Shown here piece after piece: positions 14,572-23,742 of a stretch of 64,000 bases of DNA; the first letter of the stretch is position 1, and each line of letters opens with the position of its first letter. The position numbers and the translations under genes are program-made. This stretch comes from Bacteroides sp. (GTDB taxonomy: Bacteria > Bacillota > Clostridia > Oscillospirales > Acutalibacteraceae). The notes beneath the pieces are model-generated. The model did not search any database, had not been told where the DNA came from, and saw nothing but the letters and a program-made list of their open reading frames with translations. The DNA is taken from assembly GCA_023665085.1 (NCBI GenBank), contig JAMPEQ010000007.1, positions 1-64,000 on the forward strand. Direction: 5' to 3'.

Positions 14572-16336
14572 CTTCAAATATATGATTAAAAATTGGTTAA
14601 CCTGGGACAGAAAAAGTTTAATATATTTCATTATAAAAATTCCGGCACTTGTTTTGCAGCCGATCATAACTGCATACATACCAAAAGTTATGATTGATTG
14701 TATAACTGATGGTGTAACAATCAATAGACTTATAATAATTATCGCAATGTTAAGTCTTCTGATTACCCTTATTACTTGGCTGGATCCTTTCATGAACGAA
14801 CTTCTGATAGGAAGTTCAAATATCATAAGAATGAGATACTCTATGGAGGCATTTCGAAAAAATCTTTATACAGACTACATAAATATTGAAAGCCTTGAGG
14901 GAAGGAAAAGAAATAAAGAAGCTGCAGAATTTTATAGAAGCAGTTATTCCCCGGCAGCATCATTCATAGATAATCTGGGACAAATTTTTGTATGCATAGT
15001 CGGCGTAATTACATCTATGGCTCTGCTTTATAAAATAAATATATTTATGATTTTAACAATCCTTATAAGTTGTGCTATAGAATTTTTTCTTTTAAGATTT
15101 CTACATGACAAAGAATTAGTTATAAATAAAACAAGAAGCAGAACAACAGTAAAATTCTACTATTTCTATAATTTAAGCAAGGATACCTCTGCTTCAAAAG
15201 ATATAAAACTATATAATTTTGAAGATTACTTTACATATACACTTGCAAAAATAATATCCAATTTAGAAAAAATAACAAAACAATACGGTCCACAAAGTTT
15301 TAAAGTCAGCAGTGTAAGAGCGCTATTAAACTTTATCAGAGAGTTGGTAGCATATTCATATTTGGTATATTTAACATATAACGGCAGCATAAAGGTATCT
15401 GATTTTATATTTTTCTTTGGAATAATTTCAGGATTTTCAAATTGGATTGTGAAATTAGTAGGCTCCATATCAAGAATGGAATATTGCTGCAAATCCTGTG
15501 GATTATACAGAAACTATATTGAAGACGATTTATTATATGATAACAAAAATAAAATTGACTTTAAATCCATAGAATCCATAGAATTTGATAATGTATCATT
15601 TAAATATCCAAATGCTGATAATAACACATTACACAACATTTCATTTAAAATAGAAAAAGGTGAAAACATCGCCATTATTGGAGAAAACGGCGCAGGAAAA
15701 ACCACTATTATCAAATTACTATGTGGATTATATGATGCAACCGAAGGTTCAATACTTGTAAATAATAGAGATATTACTTTATATTCAAAAGACAGCTATT
15801 TTGATCTATTCTCTGTAGTATTTCAGGATTACTTTTTTATGCCAATGTCTATAGCAGAAAATATCAGTGTTGATAAGAATTTCAGCAAAGAAAGAATATA
15901 TTCAGCATTTGAAAAAGCCGGAATATTAGAAAAAATAGAATCATTAAAAGATAAAGAAAATACACCAATGATAAAAGATATTTATAAAGAAGCAGCCGAA
16001 TTCTCTGGTGGAGAGAAACAAAAATTATTATTAGCTAAAGCGATATACAAAAATGCACCTATACTGATTTTAGACGAACCTACTGCAGCTCTCGATCCTA
16101 TAGCAGAAAGAGAATTATATCAAAAATATAATGAAATCACAAAAGATAAAATATCCTTTTTTATTTCTCACCGTTTATCATCAACAGTATTTTGTGACAA
16201 AATTCTTTTCGTATCAGATGGAAAAATAACTGAAGTTGGAACACATGCAGAACTAATGTCATTGAAAGGTGCTTACTACAGAATGTTCCAGGCACAGAGT
16301 TATTATTATAAGGAGATGAATGTAAACCATGAATAA
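14564..16336 (+). CDS. ABC exporter half-transporter (permease-ATPase fusion) 1
   Basis: This 590-residue half-transporter has about six membrane helices in residues 20-310 and a C-terminal ATPase. It carries Walker A GENGAGKTT (about 372-380), Q-loop VVFQDYF, signature FSGGEKQK (about 479), Walker B ILILDEPTAALDP (about 501-513) and H-loop SHRL. It probably pairs with the adjacent half-transporter at 16329. It lies between two BtrH-like genes with 8-nt overlaps on both sides, so the four genes form one tightly coupled operon. Substrate is unknown; export of the cluster's product is the simplest idea. Confidence 0.9.
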   Translation: MDNFKYMIKNWLTWDRKSLIYFIIKIPALVLQPIITAYIPKVMIDCITDGVTINRLIIIIAMLSLLITLITWLDPFMNELLIGSSNIIRMRYSMEAFRKNLYTDYINIESLEGRKRNKEAAEFYRSSYSPAASFIDNLGQIFVCIVGVITSMALLYKINIFMILTILISCAIEFFLLRFLHDKELVINKTRSRTTVKFYYFYNLSKDTSASKDIKLYNFEDYFTYTLAKIISNLEKITKQYGPQSFKVSSVRALLNFIRELVAYSYLVYLTYNGSIKVSDFIFFFGIISGFSNWIVKLVGSISRMEYCCKSCGLYRNYIEDDLLYDNKNKIDFKSIESIEFDNVSFKYPNADNNTLHNISFKIEKGENIAIIGENGAGKTTIIKLLCGLYDATEGSILVNNRDITLYSKDSYFDLFSVVFQDYFFMPMSIAENISVDKNFSKERIYSAFEKAGILEKIESLKDKENTPMIKDIYKEAAEFSGGEKQKLLLAKAIYKNAPILILDEPTAALDPIAERELYQKYNEITKDKISFFISHRLSSTVFCDKILFVSDGKITEVGTHAELMSLKGAYYRMFQAQSYYYKEMNVNHE

Positions 16337-18152
16337 AATTAAAACAATTATATCTGCTTTTAAAGAAATGCATAAATTAGAAAAAAATGTTATGCCAAGT
16401 TCGATATTTATTGCAATAATAATGGCTACTATGCCTTTTGTAAATATTTGGTTCACTTCAAAAATTATAGATTTATTGACTTATAATTCTGAAATATCAA
16501 CCCTTATATTAAATATTGGACTGGCTCTAATTATAAATTTAACTCTGTTTTTCTTAAGCAACTACATAGGAGATATACAATTTGTGCATAGAACACTAAT
16601 GTATAATAATGAATTGCAAAACATTGCTGAAAAGTTATATAGAATCGAATATTCAAAGCTAGAAGATAGTGATTTCAAAGAATTAGTTCATAAACATTCA
16701 GAATCTCAAGAGAGAGTCTATTCCTCTTTTACAACATTTGCACATATGATTCGAGATTTTGTTTTCGGAATGGTTACAATTATTCTGTCAGTTATACTAA
16801 TTTTGCCTTTACTTAAAATCGGCTTTACTTCTTCAGGTAATACTTTTTTTGAAAAGCCAATCTTTCTATTTAGTGTAATTATTGCTGTAATTATTATGGC
16901 AATAATGATTTTATTGATAGCTCTAAAAATGAACAAAAATCAATTTGAATCAGAAAACAAATATGCTGTTCTAAACAAAATATTTTATTATTTTCTAAAT
17001 ATGTTTTCTGATTACAAGACGGGAAAAGAAATACGATTATACAAAGAACAAACAATAATTAATGATACTGCTACTAGTAAAATGATTAATGATGGTGAAA
17101 CTATACTGAGAAAAGCATCATTAAAATCTGCACGTTCCAGTTCTGTTGTAGCAATTTTAGCATCAATAGTCGGATTTGGTGTGTATTTATTTATAGGCAT
17201 AAAAGGACTTTTAGGATTATTTAGTGTTGGTTCACTAGTATTATACTGTGGTTCCTTTATGCAAATCGTTAAAGGTGTTATGAAAATGACATGGACATTC
17301 GGTCAAACCGAAAAAATAATCCCTCTTGTTAATTATTATTTTGAAATATTAAACACTCCAGATGATATGAAATATGGAACAAAAGAGTTAGATTTTTCAG
17401 ACCATTTTAATATTGAATTTAAAAATGTATCGTTTAAGTATCCAGAAAGCAGCACATATTCATTAAAAAATATAAATATAAAAATAAATAGTGGTAAGCA
17501 CTATGCAATTGTAGGTAAAAACGGTAGCGGAAAAACTACATTTATAAAGTTATTATGTCGTTTATATGATGTCTCTGAAGGAGAAATACTTATTAATAAT
17601 ATAAGCATTAAAGAATACACAAAAGATAGCCTGAACAAACTATATTCTGTTGTATTTCAGGACTATAAAATTTTCTCGCTTACTGCAGCACAAAACATTG
17701 CAGCAAATGATGATTGTGATAAAACTAAATTATATGATTCTCTTGAAAAAGCAGATATTAAAGAGCGTATTTTGAAAATGGAGAATCAAGAAAACACCTA
17801 TCTTTACAAAGATTTAGAAGAAAACGGAGTAGAGATTTCAGGTGGTGAAGCCCAAAAACTTGCACTTGCAAGAGCATTATATAAAGATGCACCGATAGTA
17901 ATTTTAGATGAACCCACAGCTTCAATGGATCCTATTGCCGAAAGTTCAATGTACTCAAGATTTAATTCATTTGTAGAAAATAAAACTGCTATCTACATAT
18001 CTCACAGATTATCAAGCTGCGTTTTCTGTGACAAGATTGCTGTTTTTGATAAAGCAGAACTTATAGAAGTAGGAACACATAACGATTTATTAAAATTAAA
18101 TGGCAAGTATGCAGAATTGTGGAAGGCTCAAGCGGAATACTATTTAAATTAA
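16329..18152 (+). CDS. ABC exporter half-transporter (permease-ATPase fusion) 2
   Basis: A 607-residue partner of the preceding half-transporter. The transmembrane part spans about residues 20-330. The ATPase has Walker A GKNGSGKTT (about 396-404), VVFQDYK Q-loop, signature ISGGEAQK (about 503), Walker B IVILDEPTASMDP and SHRL H-loop. It overlaps the upstream gene by 8 nt and is followed after 14 nt by the second BtrH-like gene. The two ATPases are similar but not identical, as in heterodimeric exporters. There is no C39 peptidase domain, so no leader-peptide processing is implied. Confidence 0.9.
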   Translation: MNKIKTIISAFKEMHKLEKNVMPSSIFIAIIMATMPFVNIWFTSKIIDLLTYNSEISTLILNIGLALIINLTLFFLSNYIGDIQFVHRTLMYNNELQNIAEKLYRIEYSKLEDSDFKELVHKHSESQERVYSSFTTFAHMIRDFVFGMVTIILSVILILPLLKIGFTSSGNTFFEKPIFLFSVIIAVIIMAIMILLIALKMNKNQFESENKYAVLNKIFYYFLNMFSDYKTGKEIRLYKEQTIINDTATSKMINDGETILRKASLKSARSSSVVAILASIVGFGVYLFIGIKGLLGLFSVGSLVLYCGSFMQIVKGVMKMTWTFGQTEKIIPLVNYYFEILNTPDDMKYGTKELDFSDHFNIEFKNVSFKYPESSTYSLKNINIKINSGKHYAIVGKNGSGKTTFIKLLCRLYDVSEGEILINNISIKEYTKDSLNKLYSVVFQDYKIFSLTAAQNIAANDDCDKTKLYDSLEKADIKERILKMENQENTYLYKDLEENGVEISGGEAQKLALARALYKDAPIVILDEPTASMDPIAESSMYSRFNSFVENKTAIYISHRLSSCVFCDKIAVFDKAELIEVGTHNDLLKLNGKYAELWKAQAEYYLN

Positions 18153-18166
18153 CCGGAGGTAAAATA

Positions 18167-19165
18167 ATGCCACACACAAAGATATTACCCCTTAACACAG
18201 ATCCCTTTATAAAAACTTATCCTTATAACGCATTCTATCTTGGTATTTTAGAGGCTAATGGCTTTGATATTAATGACATAATAATAAACGAATTTTTTAA
18301 TCTTCATTGTTATTACTATAAAAAGGACTGGCATATTGATTTTTGCGGAAGTGGTTTTGTTGAAAAAAACAGATTTATTACTAAATATGATATTAAATTA
18401 GAAACTGTCAGTATTAATCAAATAAAAAACAAAATAAATAATAATTTTTATTTGATGTTGAATTTGAATGAAAGGTACTTAGGTATTTCTGAAATTCAGT
18501 GGGATTGGGACCGTTGTCATGATTGGCTAATTTATGGATACAACGATTTAACTAATGATTTTTATTGTTGTGGATATATAGTAAAAAAAGGTATAGGTGA
18601 ATATTATGCAACAATTAAAGTAAAATATGAGAATCTCATTAATTCTATAAAAACGGTACCCAAATCGTTTACACGATTTAGGTCTCGTAAATTACAAAAT
18701 CATTCTCTAAAAATCAATTATGCATATAAAGAAAAATGTCTATCAAAAAAAGAATTAATAAAAAAATTAAAGCATTTCTATAAACCACACAAAATCCAAA
18801 TACATCATGTCCCCTATATTTTAAATAACATTGATGGTATTGATTTTTTTATTAAGATGTTTAAAAAAAAGCATTTTAATATTGTTTCAACAGAAAATAA
18901 TATTAAAATATATTTACAAGATATTAGAAATCTATATGAACATAAAAAAGTGGTTAAACTAATCTTAGAACGATTAGAATGTTACAAAGACATAATAGAG
19001 GAACAAGACCATCTCATAGAAACTGCATATAAAAACCTAATAACTTGCGCTAAATATAATATAAAACCTCAAAATAACGCACTTCAAAAAATAGACTATA
19101 ACATCATAAGAGTCGAAAACCAACAAAAAAATATTTTAAAAAAAATCATAATTGGTTTGAGTTAA
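18167..19165 (+). CDS. BtrH_N-like protein, paralogue 2
   Basis: A 332-residue paralogue of the protein at 13564, sharing TYPYNAFYLGILEAN near the N-terminus and CHDWLIYGYND near residue 117, with a Cys before the HDW motif that the first copy lacks. The start is the ATG at 18167 because CGGAGG lies 7 nt upstream; the frame continues to 18119 without a ribosome site. The C-terminal third is helical and basic. If the BtrH comparison holds, one or both proteins could transfer a carrier-bound aminoacyl group from the ACP encoded at 30815. Sequence alone does not prove an acyltransferase. Confidence 0.6.
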   Translation: MPHTKILPLNTDPFIKTYPYNAFYLGILEANGFDINDIIINEFFNLHCYYYKKDWHIDFCGSGFVEKNRFITKYDIKLETVSINQIKNKINNNFYLMLNLNERYLGISEIQWDWDRCHDWLIYGYNDLTNDFYCCGYIVKKGIGEYYATIKVKYENLINSIKTVPKSFTRFRSRKLQNHSLKINYAYKEKCLSKKELIKKLKHFYKPHKIQIHHVPYILNNIDGIDFFIKMFKKKHFNIVSTENNIKIYLQDIRNLYEHKKVVKLILERLECYKDIIEEQDHLIETAYKNLITCAKYNIKPQNNALQKIDYNIIRVENQQKNILKKIIIGLS

Positions 19166-19244
19166 ATTGTTATAAATATGTAGACTATATACTTATGTAA
19201 CAAAACATTTTGAAAAAATAAAGCAGAAAAATACTCACAACAAA

Positions 19245-19303
19245 AATCGGTTTAGTTGCTCGAACTATCTTAATTCGGGAAACTAAACCGATTCGTCTTT
19301 TTT
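19245..19303. terminator. Terminator of the BtrH-ABC operon
   Basis: Perfect 13-bp stem AATCGGTTTAGTT (19245-19257) and AACTAAACCGATT (19281-19293), followed by CGTC and seven Ts. Confidence 0.85.
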
Positions 19304-19480
19304 GAATAAATAGTCAACATAATTGAACAAGTTAATCCAAATATAATTATTTATGTTAATTTTAAAATCAACTGTAATATTTCTAATTGGATTATTATTT
19401 GAATTTTGTAGTCAATTTACACAAATCATAGCATAATAAAATACATTTGCATATTGTTATATATAATCATTGAAATACGA

Positions 19481-20053
19481 TTATACATACATCATTATAT
19501 TTTTACCAATATTATATATATAATTTAATTCAGATTTGTGCTTCGACATTAAATCATCTAAGGAATCTGTTTCACATAATGAAATCCTAATAATTGGTTC
19601 TATATCAAGATGTCCTAGATAGTGTTCAATATAATCTAATATCAAAGAATTTTCTTTTTCTGTTTTTCCCGCTCTAATTGCTATTGCTATACCTTTAGCC
19701 CCTGTTTTAGAAAATAGAATTCTCTTCTCATTAGTATTTCCGTATGGCGTATTTCTATCAAAAAATGTCTTTAATTGTCCTGGAACATCACCCCAATAAG
19801 AAGGACTAGCAATCACTACAAAATCAGAAGTTAAAATATCTTCCACAATATTTTTCACATCATCATTTTGAATACATATACCATTTTCATAGCATTTTTT
19901 GCAGCCCAAACAATAATTAATATTTAATTTTGATATATGATATTTTTTCACTTCAATATCATGATTTTCATGCACACCTTTAATAAAAGAATCAACTATA
20001 AAATTCGTACTTCCATTAATTCTAGCGCTACCTACAAGGCAAGTTATTTTCAC
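19481..20053 (-). CDS. Flavodoxin-family NAD(P)H-dependent FMN reductase
   Basis: A 190-residue flavoprotein. GSARINGSTN near the N-terminus binds the FMN phosphate, SPSYWGDVPGQLKTFFDR (about 94-111) is the second conserved flavin segment, and GCKKCYENGIC with following DD resembles the Cys motif of iron-sulfur flavoproteins/NADPH-dependent FMN reductases. I choose the GTG at 20053, since AGGAGG is 8 nt upstream; the GTG at 20062 abuts the SD. It is the only minus-strand gene in the cluster and is divergent to the kinase at 20164. It could reduce a pathway intermediate or be an independent redox gene. Confidence 0.85.
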   Translation of the reverse strand: MKITCLVGSARINGSTNFIVDSFIKGVHENHDIEVKKYHISKLNINYCLGCKKCYENGICIQNDDVKNIVEDILTSDFVVIASPSYWGDVPGQLKTFFDRNTPYGNTNEKRILFSKTGAKGIAIAIRAGKTEKENSLILDYIEHYLGHLDIEPIIRISLCETDSLDDLMSKHKSELNYIYNIGKNIMMYV

Positions 20054-20163
20054 TACTTGCACCTCCTAAAAGTCAAAAGAGTTAATACTTTATTGTAATA
20101 ATTATACACTACTTATAGATGTATTTCAATTATATTCAAAATAAAAATAATAAGGAGAATTTT

Positions 20164-20790
20164 ATGACATTGCCTATTTATATTTCCGGACCACATGGTT
20201 CAGGAAAAACAACACTAATTAATAAAATCAAAAACGAAGAAATTTTTATAGAAAATGATTTTGATATAAATTTTTTAAAGCAATTTCCAAGTATGGCAAT
20301 TATGAACGCATATGAATGTTGCTTATTAAGATTATACCATAGAATTTATACTGCAATTTATGCGTCTCAAAAGGTAGAAAAAGCAAATTCTTTCGCAAAA
20401 TGCAAATCAAGTGAATTTTTATTAGTCAGTCGAAGTATTTATGATTCATTGGTATATTCTCAAACCGAGTATAGTCTAGGACAGATGTCGAAAGATGAAT
20501 ACAACACCTTAAACACTATAGCTATGAACGCTTTACAATACATTAACCCATATGTAATTATACTAAATCCTTCTATTGATACAATTCTGGCCCGTTTAGA
20601 AAAAAGAAAAAGATTTAACGAACGAGTTGAAAGAGAAAAACTTTGTGCTCGTGAAGACACTTACGAATATGTAAAAAAAGTGCATGAGGCGTTTTTAAAG
20701 TATAAAGACAATGATAATGTTTTATATTTGACAGATAATGATGATGATTCTATTCAACAGATTGTAAAATGGATTGAAAAACTAATTTAA
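20164..20790 (+). CDS. P-loop kinase, deoxynucleoside-kinase-like
   Basis: A 208-residue single-domain P-loop protein with Walker A GPHGSGKTT (residues 8-16). A central helix-rich region follows with VSRSIYDS (a DRS/ERS-like acceptor motif near residue 90), and a lid-type Arg stretch (ARLEKRKRFNERVEREK) near residue 145. This arrangement resembles deoxynucleoside and thymidylate kinases. I use the ATG at 20164, preceded by AAGGAG at 7-9 nt; the frame from 20119 has no SD. It leads an operon of at least six genes reaching 28538, most with overlapping ends. The phosphorylated substrate is unknown; a ribosylated small molecule would fit the next gene. Confidence 0.75.
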   Translation: MTLPIYISGPHGSGKTTLINKIKNEEIFIENDFDINFLKQFPSMAIMNAYECCLLRLYHRIYTAIYASQKVEKANSFAKCKSSEFLLVSRSIYDSLVYSQTEYSLGQMSKDEYNTLNTIAMNALQYINPYVIILNPSIDTILARLEKRKRFNERVEREKLCAREDTYEYVKKVHEAFLKYKDNDNVLYLTDNDDDSIQQIVKWIEKLI

Positions 20791-20814
20791 AAAACAAGAT
20801 GGAGAGTAAACAAA

Positions 20815-23742
20815 ATGAACAAATTGCAAAATAACGAGAATACTGCAAATTATATAGTTTTAGATGTAGATAGAACAATAATAAATGGAACTTCATGGTA
20901 CAGAGCATGTTCGTATCCTAATTTACTTATTAATGAAGATAATATAAATACATTTTTGTCTGCAAATGAAAAATTTTATAATAATGGAAATGAAAATGAT
21001 AGGTCACTGTTTCGAAGCATTACATTTAACCTTATAGAAAAAAACATATCTAATAAATTTATTAACATTATAGAAAAAGAATCTAAATTTCAAAATGTAT
21101 TTACTATCGGTGAACCCATCTCTGTAAAACAATTATATTCCGTTGGATATTATACTGCAAAACACTTAGTTGATATAAATCCTCATTTTATTAAATCTAT
21201 GGAATTGCTGCTAAAACTTACAGGAATGGGAACGCAAATACTATTCTTAAGTTCTGGTTATGAACCTTTTATGCAAGGAGTAATCGAATACATAATTGAA
21301 AATTTAAGTTTTACAAATAATTATCAAATTATTTGTACACCGATAGAATTACAAAAACACGCATTACAAGAAAGTAATCTTTTAATTAATCAACATGTTA
21401 AAACAAAAATTATAAAAAAATTAATTGAAAACGGAAACAAAATTCTGTTCTTGGCAGATGATTCTAATGAAGATATGAATCTATACAAAACAGTTAAAGA
21501 AAACAACGGATTTGCATTCAAAGTTGAATACGATAAAAATAACATATCGAATTGGAGCGATTTATATAATATTCTTTCAAGCAACAATTTAAAAGAATAT
21601 TTAATAAGCAAATGCCCTTATATGTCAATAAAAGAAGTTAATATTTCTAATCCCTTTATTGATTGGTTATCGAATCGAATTAATGAAATTGGAATCGTGA
21701 ATTGTAGCATTGAAGAATATAACAAAATATTAAGTGTTTTAACTTATGATAAAGATTCTTTAAAGAAATTCAAATTAATAATGCAGGATTTCACTTACAA
21801 AAAAAATGAAAAAGTTTATTTTAGAGGATTAATGTATTATTATTGGTTACCTCCTTATATCGTGAAATCTCTTGATTCGATGTATATTAGATGGAAAAAA
21901 TTAATAGACACGTCTAAAAATGCGTTAATTCAATTATTGCGATTAAGCGAAAACAATTCAAGAATAACAAAGACACTTGAATGGGAAATAATAACATATG
22001 TTATTTTGGAGCATATATTTGAAGGGATACTATTTGGATTAAATTTTATAGAAAAAGGTGCAATAAACAGTCAGACTAACAATAGCTCACAATTTAACTT
22101 ATTAAACAACATTATTCAAAATATCAGTGATTTGATAGTGGTTATTTTATCCGGGAAAACATTTAATTCGAAGAAAATGTTTCACTGCATAAATACTCTT
22201 AACAAATTAAATATTAAAGAGTTTACTTCAATAAACCACTTACATCAATTTATGAGAGAACTAGATAATAACTATATAATCTTTTGTTCCGCATTAAGTA
22301 TAGGTAAAACTATAGTAAACAAAAGAATAAACTTTGATTACATTATTAATTTGCCTTATGGAGGTATGGCAATAGGTTATATATTTAAATCCATTTTAAA
22401 AGAGTTATATCATGTAAACAATTTACCTAAAATAATCAATTGTCATTATAGTAGCAAAACACATAGTGCGAAAAGCACTAAATATAAAGAGTTTTGGGAA
22501 TGTATACCAAATCATTACAATCATGAAAAAGAAATGATAAAAAATGGCGGTTATACGATTTTGATTTATGATAATAATGTTACAACATTTGAAACATTAA
22601 ATAACTGCAAAACAAGTATTGAAGCAGCAAAAAATCAAGCCTATTGTGCAACTGTAAGTGTTAATTATGATAATATTTGTAAATGTTTTTCTCTTTTGGG
22701 TCAAGGCGAACCTTTAAATGAAAGTTTTTATAATACATTGGATTTTCCCCCAGTTGAAGAATATATCACATCATATAACACGTGGAATACATCTAAAAAA
22801 GCCAAAATTTTAGAAGAAATTTTCTTTCAAAATATTCAAAAGGAAATGAGTGTAAAATTCAACAATAAATTGAACAAGAATGACTTCGAGTTTAAATTAT
22901 GCAGAGTACACAACTTGTATGATCTGCAAATTGCAGCAAACGCCGGTGTAACGATGATCGGAATACATGCAGTGTATAATAACAAAGAAAACTATGCTAA
23001 TAATGAAAGCAAATTCAAACCTATTCGTTTAAATACATTCAGTTCTTATCCCGTATCCGATTATGAAATTGATAGTATTAGAAATATGGTGCAACAACTT
23101 CCGTGTTTCATAAAACCAGTTGTCGTTTTTGAAAAGCCAATAACTAAAAACGATATTTTAAAATGTTTTGGATTGTACGGAATAAACCCAAAACAAGCAG
23201 GAATTCAACTTCAATATTCGATAAAAGGTGATGACTTAATAGAATTTGAAGATTGTTTTTCATTCATAATTGTAACATTAGGTATCCAACAACAAGATTT
23301 TAAAAAGGACTTCGATGATCTTTATAAAAAATTAAATCCTAATAGGGATTATATCCTTCTAGACTTATCTAAACATCAACCTGGCTTGGCTGATAATAAC
23401 AATATTATTAAGAGTTGTGAATTGAAATATTTTTTGCTAAACATTATTGGAAAACAGATTGAAAACTCTAATATTCCATTATTAGTAGCAGATGATACCG
23501 AACCAAACATCATTCTGAATTATATCGATATACTAAAAAAATATAATCTTAATATTATTGGGATTGATACACAAAATTCTGTGGAATTAAATCAAAATGA
23601 ACAGCGCTATCAGATTATTCAATCTATTGATTCTAAGTATCAAGTAAGAATAAAAAAATCAATTCAAAAACTAAATAAATGGAAAAATACTTTTAATCTT
23701 AATAAGAATGAGGTGGAATTTTGTCAAACTTTAATGAATTAA
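20815..23742 (+). CDS. HAD phosphatase - phosphoribosyltransferase-like - phosphoribosylanthranilate isomerase-like fusion
   Basis: A 975-residue three-part enzyme. Residues 1-260 are HAD-like: LDVDRT (16-21, with the two catalytic Asp), LSSGYEP (about 144-150) and LADDSNEDM (about 213-221). Residues about 480-640 contain GGYTILIYDNNVTTFETL, matching the PRPP-binding loop of type I phosphoribosyltransferases (DDxxTTGxT-like). Residues about 690-960 resemble the PRA isomerase barrel: FKLCRVHNLYDLQIAANAG, with Cys in the place of the PRAI catalytic Cys, ILLDLSKHQPGL with the catalytic Asp position, and PLLVADDTEPNIILNY for the phosphate loop. The combination suggests phosphoribosyl transfer, Amadori rearrangement and dephosphorylation in one chain. 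The SD GGAGAG precedes the ATG. The HAD call is firm; the other two are motif-level. Confidence 0.65.
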   Translation: MNKLQNNENTANYIVLDVDRTIINGTSWYRACSYPNLLINEDNINTFLSANEKFYNNGNENDRSLFRSITFNLIEKNISNKFINIIEKESKFQNVFTIGEPISVKQLYSVGYYTAKHLVDINPHFIKSMELLLKLTGMGTQILFLSSGYEPFMQGVIEYIIENLSFTNNYQIICTPIELQKHALQESNLLINQHVKTKIIKKLIENGNKILFLADDSNEDMNLYKTVKENNGFAFKVEYDKNNISNWSDLYNILSSNNLKEYLISKCPYMSIKEVNISNPFIDWLSNRINEIGIVNCSIEEYNKILSVLTYDKDSLKKFKLIMQDFTYKKNEKVYFRGLMYYYWLPPYIVKSLDSMYIRWKKLIDTSKNALIQLLRLSENNSRITKTLEWEIITYVILEHIFEGILFGLNFIEKGAINSQTNNSSQFNLLNNIIQNISDLIVVILSGKTFNSKKMFHCINTLNKLNIKEFTSINHLHQFMRELDNNYIIFCSALSIGKTIVNKRINFDYIINLPYGGMAIGYIFKSILKELYHVNNLPKIINCHYSSKTHSAKSTKYKEFWECIPNHYNHEKEMIKNGGYTILIYDNNVTTFETLNNCKTSIEAAKNQAYCATVSVNYDNICKCFSLLGQGEPLNESFYNTLDFPPVEEYITSYNTWNTSKKAKILEEIFFQNIQKEMSVKFNNKLNKNDFEFKLCRVHNLYDLQIAANAGVTMIGIHAVYNNKENYANNESKFKPIRLNTFSSYPVSDYEIDSIRNMVQQLPCFIKPVVVFEKPITKNDILKCFGLYGINPKQAGIQLQYSIKGDDLIEFEDCFSFIIVTLGIQQQDFKKDFDDLYKKLNPNRDYILLDLSKHQPGLADNNNIIKSCELKYFLLNIIGKQIENSNIPLLVADDTEPNIILNYIDILKKYNLNIIGIDTQNSVELNQNEQRYQIIQSIDSKYQVRIKKSIQKLNKWKNTFNLNKNEVEFCQTLMN

